A stretch of 64,000 nucleotides of DNA from assembly GCA_900312665.1 (NCBI GenBank), contig ONZQ02000005.1:1839077-1903076 (forward strand). The letters are read 5' to 3'. Origin of the DNA: Cephalotrichum gorgonifer. Its lineage: Eukaryota; Ascomycota; Sordariomycetes; Microascales; Microascaceae. The position numbers and the translations under genes were made by a program. Within the stretch, counting starts at the first letter, position 1; each line of letters opens with the position of its first letter. Shown piece after piece: positions 58,829 through 64,000 of this stretch. Below the pieces are notes generated by a model that saw only the letters and a program-made list of their open reading frames with translations, had not been told where the DNA came from and made no database searches.

Positions 58829-59435
58829 TCAGCTGGCCGGGAGTGCCACCTTTCGCCGCACGTCTAGGAAAAGGGTTATTGGAACCCTGGCAGGTATGCT
58901 TACCTGTTGGTTGATGGTCTGAAGTGGCAGATGTCTGTACGTCGCTGTTGGTGGATAGGCAGAGTTACGTAAACTTCACCCGAAATAATTTTAGTTAGAT
59001 AATTATATTTGCCCAGAAGGCAACCTTGCACGATATCTTACGCCTGTTGGGGCTAGGTTCTAGCAACCGGTCCATCAAGACTAGGTAGGGTTGTAAGCGC
59101 TGTTCGATCACTGATTCTCGATGATGCCGGTAGAAGCCACCATGGTTTTGTTTCATGCCGGATGAAGTACAATCAGCAATGGCTTCCGGACACATCCTGT
59201 TGAACGAGGAGATCGGCATCTGCCATCCATGAAATTCGATAGTGCATATGTGTTGGCGTGTTCAATGTTCACAGTACTCTCGCAGTCAAACACAAACTTT
59301 TTATACCAAAACAATGGAAGCTAAGCTAACTATACGAGAACTCGTGCAATTTGAGCGACAAATACTAAGCAACCCTCTGAACGAAGCACACCAAAGCGTT
59401 AACGCCCCAGACAGCACCTACTCTCACTCCTATCC
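58829..59435. other. Intergenic region
   Basis: Convergent 3' flanks. No gene recognised. Confidence 0.5.
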
Positions 59436-60089
59436 TCACTTCCAAACTGTTGCGCTGTCCACGCCAGCCTTCTTCCCGTCTTGGTAAGTTTCGCTCAGAG
59501 AATTGTACAGATCCTTGACCCTCTTGATCTCACCCGCCAACCTCTCGCGCTCGTGCGCATCCTCGACACCCTCTAGCAGATCCGCCAGGCTCTTGGCCTT
59601 GAAGAACTTGTTCGTCCGGTTATAGAGCGGCCGGGCCGCAATGCTCTCCTCCGTGTCCGAGGGCCCCGATACGCGGAACACCTCCTGCAGGATGTCGATG
59701 TCGTACGGGATGGCGAACAGGTCGCGGCTGTCCTCGTAGGTGAAGAGGTAGTAGAACTCGTTGAAGCCCGACCAGGTGATGCCGCTCAGGCACAGCGAGC
59801 ACGGCTCGTGGGTGCTGAAGAAGACGCAGTCGCTGGTGGCCGGGCGGCCCTCCTCGGGCGAGGCGAAGAACTGCTGGATGCAGTTGATCTCGCCGTGCAG
59901 GAGCGGCGACGCCCGCTCGTTGTTGGTGGCAACCGTGTGGGGCGAAAGGTCTGACCTCTTCAGGACCGCGGCGCCGAATATCTTGCTCCCGGACGAGACG
60001 CCGGCCCGCGTTAGGGGGACGATCTTCTCCTCTGTGACGCGCAGCAGGGTTGAGAGAAGGGTTGCGGGGGAATGTGTGGAGGTAGCCAT
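59436..60089 (-). CDS. Cytidine deaminase-fold protein
   Basis: Single exon, 217 aa. The zinc-binding catalytic elements are LLHGEINCIQQF (H-G-E where most have H-A-E) and THEPCSLCLSGITWSGF (P-C-x-x-C). SKIFGAAVLKRSDL is the first strand pair. The fold deaminates nucleobases or nucleosides (cytosine, guanine, tRNA adenosine). Length and a long helical C-terminus (residues 165-217) fit a little-studied fungal group. No targeting signal. Confidence 0.82.
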   Translation of the reverse strand: MATSTHSPATLLSTLLRVTEEKIVPLTRAGVSSGSKIFGAAVLKRSDLSPHTVATNNERASPLLHGEINCIQQFFASPEEGRPATSDCVFFSTHEPCSLCLSGITWSGFNEFYYLFTYEDSRDLFAIPYDIDILQEVFRVSGPSDTEESIAARPLYNRTNKFFKAKSLADLLEGVEDAHERERLAGEIKRVKDLYNSLSETYQDGKKAGVDSATVWK

Positions 60090-60928
60090 TTCTGTGTGTG
60101 TCGTCGCAAATGCACGGTAGTATAAAATACAAGGTTGGGAAGTTTCAATAGCGTGGGTCTGGATTGAGATATGATGGGCCAGAGAATGGGGAAGTAACGC
60201 GGAATAATGCGCTCTTATCGAGTTCTATTTGAGTAGACAACGTCGCCACAAACGCCAGCGGCGCGCACCGGCGACCGGCGCCTGGCTGGTTAGCCCCCGA
60301 ATTGCGGCGACCTCCGAAGTCTACCTGCAAGACAGGTTAGCGCCAGCTTTGAGCTTATCTTTCCCTAACAAGCGACGTTAGGTAAAATCTAGGTCGGCCT
60401 TATCTCTGGCTAACAGCTATACGGACGTCGGTTTCGTTTGCAGCTTGCTCTATTCTTAGAATACTCCGCACCTATTTTACAGGTATTGTAGCAAGCGTCC
60501 TAACGCGCGAGAACAGAGTTACACAGCGACAAGTTGCTAGTAATTGATTTTCCTTTAATATCGTGGTGTAATTCTAATATTCAGCAGAACCGATTTGATG
60601 GGGCAGATTATTCGCGAGCAAGGCATGCTTGGCTAGCTGCGAGATGTGGTGATATCGAGTGGTTTTCAAAGGGGTATCTAAGGGAACCTTGACACTTGCT
60701 TTCCTCACCTATACCCACCTTTGCACTCACCAGCCACCCCCAAGGCCGACTTCGTGTGTATACACTGGAGTTCGAACTGTTGCAAAGTGCCGGAGCGCTG
60801 AGCTGTACCCTTAATCCCTTTGTTGCACTGGTCAAGTAAGAAAGTATAGTAAGAGAGTAGTATAATATCATCTCATCGGTCCAATCAATTGATGAAAAGC
60901 AGTTTGTTATTTTACGATATGGTGACAC
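60090..60928. other. Intergenic region
   Basis: No gene recognised. AT-rich stretch near 60340-60600. Confidence 0.5.
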
Positions 60929-62206
60929 CTAGATGCTGACGTTGGCCACGGCCGATTCAAGAGACGACGGTTCATCTTTCCCAGTCTCTCTCTTCCTCTT
61001 CTCTTCCTTCTCCTTCTCCTCATTCTCCTTTTCTTTTTCACTCTTTTCCTTCTCTCTTCGTTCGCCATTGATTCGAGCCGTAGTCTTGGGGTATCCATGT
61101 TGAATCCTCCACTCCTCCATCAGCTCATCAACATTATTGGCAAGGTCCTCCCTCCACCCCCCCTTGGGACTCCACTTCCACGACATCCGCCCCAAGTTCC
61201 ACACCAAGAGCCCCTCAGCCCTCGCTCCGCTCGGGTGCTCAAGCAGCCCGACGGCGATATCCACGATGTCGGGACGGCTAGCCACCGCGAAAAATACAGA
61301 GGCCGCACAGCGCGAACAGTAGTACCGTTCCACGTCAGGAGAACTCTTGTACATCGCCAAGGTACCCAGTCTAGGGTCCCGATCATCGCGAGTGACAGCT
61401 TCTTTCAACCCAGCTACGTCTTGGGGGAGCGTGTTCGCAGGCAACTTCGTGTCGGCTCCGCTACCGGGGAAGTGGATATATGAGATCTTCGCAAATGTCC
61501 AACTCATAATGTCCGGGCCCGTCCAAGCGCGGCAATGGGCGCAGGCGTCCATGATGGAGAGGTACTTGAGCGACTTAGGCTCAACGTGGAACGGCAACTC
61601 GGCATCGGGAATGCCTGCCATGTCGACCGCGCTTCTCAGGAGGAGGTCCACGCCGCGGCAATGACAGCGAATGGGGGTGAACTCGGGGAATGCCACGGCC
61701 CCAATATCCGGGGCTGTATATTCCGTCGGCCAGTCTGGAGCCAGCTCCTCGTCGGGTCCAGGTCCCCAGTTGCCCTGCAACCAGCGCTTGGCAGGAGCCC
61801 CATCCGTATGACTGCGGAGCCACGGGGACACACCACCGTCCACGGTGTCGCCAACAAAGATATGATGATCGTACCGGAGAAGACCCGGTGTGTTGTCCAG
61901 CACTCCCGTAGCGACAGAGGGAGTAGAGTTGGGTTTGGTTCCCTTGGCGAACATGTTGCTTCCGCATGTCTTGCAGAAGAAGAAGTCCAGATTTTTGGTG
62001 AAGGAGTACCTCTCCAACGAAGAAATATCTTCGTCCTTGTTAGGCCACTTGACATCGGAGGCGTACAGGGCCCCCAATTGATGCCTGCATGAGTTGCAGT
62101 GACAGGAATTGACGCTGAGTGGAAGAGACGAAGCAGGGACCGAAGCGGTATACGTATGAGCTCGGCAGAGGCACCGAGCCGTCAACTGGGCCATTTTGTC
62201 CGACAT
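60929..62206 (-). CDS. Tandem GFA-domain (CENP-V/GFA) protein with charged tail
   Basis: Single exon, 425 aa. Two GFA zinc-binding units: first with CLCRAH, NSCHCNSCRHQLGALY and FFCKTCGSNMFAKG, second with RCHCRGV, MDACAHCRAWTGPDI and YYCSRCAASVFFAVA. Each carries the Cys pairs that bind two zinc ions. The relatives act on glutathione adducts of formaldehyde, or bind chromatin or RNA. The last 60 residues are a run of alternating Lys and Glu (EKEKENEEKEKEEKRKRE), likely a charged single helix. Fungi often have duplicated GFA proteins, but the tail is unusual. Confidence 0.88.
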   Translation of the reverse strand: MSDKMAQLTARCLCRAHTYTASVPASSLPLSVNSCHCNSCRHQLGALYASDVKWPNKDEDISSLERYSFTKNLDFFFCKTCGSNMFAKGTKPNSTPSVATGVLDNTPGLLRYDHHIFVGDTVDGGVSPWLRSHTDGAPAKRWLQGNWGPGPDEELAPDWPTEYTAPDIGAVAFPEFTPIRCHCRGVDLLLRSAVDMAGIPDAELPFHVEPKSLKYLSIMDACAHCRAWTGPDIMSWTFAKISYIHFPGSGADTKLPANTLPQDVAGLKEAVTRDDRDPRLGTLAMYKSSPDVERYYCSRCAASVFFAVASRPDIVDIAVGLLEHPSGARAEGLLVWNLGRMSWKWSPKGGWREDLANNVDELMEEWRIQHGYPKTTARINGERREKEKSEKEKENEEKEKEEKRKRETGKDEPSSLESAVANVSI

Positions 62207-63050
62207 AGTGAATGAATCTGATCTTTGAGTAGGATCGTGGGTCTTTGGTTAGGGCCTGGATCCGGGGTGCCTTTGGACTGGTCTGAAGGGAAATATAGCT
62301 TGTTGAAGCACATTCCAGCTTGATCCTTATCGTTATATTCACTGGCATCAAAGAAGTCAGGCACCCACCAGGTACGTGTATCAATTCACGTTGCTACACT
62401 GTGAACCCAAGCGAGTTCCGTGAGTAACCGCACCAAACAAAAGGCCCCTCACCTTGAAGCACACCTGAACATTTCTCGGACATCATTGCATATACCATCA
62501 TCACACTCCATAATCCGGAGTAGAATTAAGCCGCCTCCTGTTTGTATTATTTTCCAGAATGATATTCAGCCCTATTCTCTGATACGGCATATGAGATCCC
62601 TTGCGAAAAGTAAAATGACCTCAGTGGATTTCATATCAGCCGGCACAGACTCTGCCGAGGAATAATTGCACATTGTGAGGTTACGCGGCATGATGCAGCC
62701 TAACTTGCATATCTGGCTCGGTCGGACCCGCCAAAACTGAGCAGTATCGCCATGTTGATTATTACCGTGACTTATCCATTAGGCTTATCGCTAGTTGGCT
62801 CGTTCCAAGTCCTCGAATGCACAGAAACCGTCGGACATATGTCTTGGATCTACTATTCTAGCCAATTAGCCCGATATTGTCGCCTAGAAGAGCGTACACT
62901 GGGATGCAACACCCATGGAAAATAACCAGATATCAAGCACCACTCATAGCGACTCAGTGAACCCATCATGTACCCCAGAGTCGCCGATGTTCTTGGAGCA
63001 ATTTTAGGCGCCTCCCACTTATGAACCGCCAGTCCGTCAAAGACAGCAAC
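62207..63050. other. Intergenic region
   Basis: 5' flanks of the GFA gene and tRNA. Nothing recognised. Confidence 0.5.
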
Positions 63051-63130
63051 GGTTTGATGGTCTAGTGGTTAGGACTCTTGGTTTTGAAACGAAATTCCAA
63101 GCAGCCCCGGTTCGAACCCGGGTCAGACCT
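63051..63130 (+). tRNA. tRNA-Gln(TTG) with 8-nt intron
   Basis: Acceptor GGTTTGA pairs with TCAGACC and is followed by discriminator T, as in fungal tRNA-Gln. D stem GTCT/GGAC, T stem and loop CCCGG TTCGAAC CCGGG. Anticodon stem CTTGG/CCAAG, loop T-T-TTG-A-T interrupted by an 8-nt intron at 63088-63095. Complete. Confidence 0.93.
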
Positions 63131-63688
63131 CAATGTTGATTATCTTTTTGCGCCCTCTCAAAATTCCTCGTACGGCCTGCTGTACCCAGTGAGCTTTTTT
63201 TCTTCACCCAAAACCTCCACTCTCGCTGATTGCGTACGGCTTACGAGCCATCTGTGCTGTTTACTCGCCCACCCCCGCGGATCCCATGAGCTGGTGAGCA
63301 GGGATGAGCAGCGTGAGCCAGGAATTCGTGCGTAACAGTGCGTATGACTGAAGGGGGCAGTGCAGGGTACTCCATACAAACCTCCAAATCCTCACTCAAA
63401 ATATGCCTGGCTCTAGGGTTCTAGAAATGACTTTTCACGATCGAGGAGCCATTCTGCGAGGAAGCTAACCTGTTGCTCCACTGCGAGCGAAGGTCGAGCG
63501 GTGGCGGCTGGTGACAGACGGCAATACCCCCAGCCATGATCTCTCGTGCGAAAATGGATCGGATTTCCTTACCATCATCCTATGATCTGGGCTACTGGTG
63601 GAAAAGTAGTGCTACCACATATATAAAAATAGCGGGCACAAGGATAGTCCTTGGTTGCAAAGCCAGTGTCCTGCCGGTGCCACTCTAT
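63131..63688. other. Intergenic region
   Basis: 3' flanks of the tRNA and of the gene at the right edge. Nothing else recognised. Confidence 0.5.
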
Positions 63689-63979
63689 CTATACCTTGAA
63701 TTTATCGTTCCTCTTCTTCCGCCATATCCAGAAACGACTTGTTGGATTGCTAATATAGTAGGCAACGAGAAGAGCACAAAATACCACCGTGACAGTTATT
63801 GGCCCTGTTTTTCCTCAGAGAGTTAGTACTGTTTAGGTGGGAAATATCGGCTCGGAATGAAGGGAGGGGTATAACTAACCTCCAATCTTCCACAACTCGG
63901 CACTAGTTGGATTCTGGTTGTCCCCAGTGATCTCGGAAACATTTTGACCGAAGTACGAAGTGAAGAAGGATAGTGGGAG
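63689..63979 (-). CDS. CorA-like membrane protein, 3' end
   Basis: Partial gene on the minus strand running in from the right edge. An intron ends at 63980 (branch GCTAAC, acceptor CCCAG). The next exon (63979-63880) encodes LPLSFFTSYFGQNVSEITG, matching the last region of fungal CorA-type transporters, LPLSFFTSYFGMN. A 75-nt intron (63805-63879) precedes the last exon (63804-63689), with PITVTVVFCALLVAYYISN as the final membrane helix and a short basic tail. The GMN signature of true Mg2+ channels reads GQN here. This is typical of the many fungal CorA-like proteins of unknown role, often fused to ankyrin repeats. The rest of the gene is outside the window. Confidence 0.82.
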
Positions 63980-64000
63980 CTGGGAGAGTTAGCTTCCAGG

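Noticed and set aside
1..64000. CRISPR arrays, operons, bacterial promoters or riboswitches
   Set aside because: None seen; the window is fungal nuclear DNA and no regularly spaced repeats are present.

Overview
This window is nuclear DNA of a filamentous ascomycete (Pezizomycotina, most like a Sordariomycete; species not identifiable by eye). The signs are short GT-AG introns of about 50-140 nt, often with a CTAAC-type branch site, HET-domain and fungal Zn2Cys6 transcription-factor genes, fungal GH3/CE1/GH93 secreted enzymes, and three intron-containing nuclear tRNA genes. Gene models were spliced by hand from the sequence. Function calls are recognition of family motifs, not database searches.

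Left part (1-25 kb) is accessory in character and rich in broken genes. It holds the 3' end of an isochorismatase-type hydrolase, a HET-domain gene stopped by one TAG, a GT8 glycosyltransferase, tRNA-Val(CAC), a fungal transcription-factor-like gene without a zinc cluster, an intact SDR, a decayed protein kinase, a decayed F-box/ankyrin gene, a CpG-poor AT-rich stretch with no gene (13.6-15.1 kb), a long intact HET gene, a decayed SDR, a decayed transcription factor and a Ras-like protein that has lost the GTP-binding motifs. Most identifiable premature stops are C-to-T type transitions (TGG>TAG, CAG>TAG, CGA>TGA), as expected from repeat-induced point mutation or old methylation.

Middle part (25.8-46 kb) starts with a likely catabolic set: an N-carbamoyl-amino-acid-hydrolase-like nitrilase, an anion:cation symporter of the Dal5/allantoate permease type, a Ure2-like glutathione S-transferase and an amidohydrolase. 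Then come an ankyrin fragment, an intron-less alpha/beta hydrolase, an F-box/ankyrin gene (paralogue of the decayed one, with one frameshift), a third HET gene, tRNA-Val(AAC), a VOC/bleomycin-resistance-like protein, a small secreted protein with a very acidic tail and an NmrA-like reductase.

Right part (47-64 kb) contains a plant-cell-wall set: a five-exon Zn2Cys6 regulator, a GH3 beta-xylosidase, a CE1 acetylxylan esterase and a GH93 exo-arabinanase within 12 kb, three of the four on the minus strand. It is followed by a deaminase-fold protein, a double GFA-domain protein, tRNA-Gln(TTG) and, at the edge, the 3' end of a CorA-like membrane protein gene.

The two most interesting units are the 25.8-33.7 kb carbamoyl/amide catabolic set and the 47-59 kb xylan/arabinan set with its own regulator. 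Dispersed between them is a HET + F-box/ankyrin + pseudo-GTPase + kinase repertoire that resembles an allorecognition-type region in turnover.
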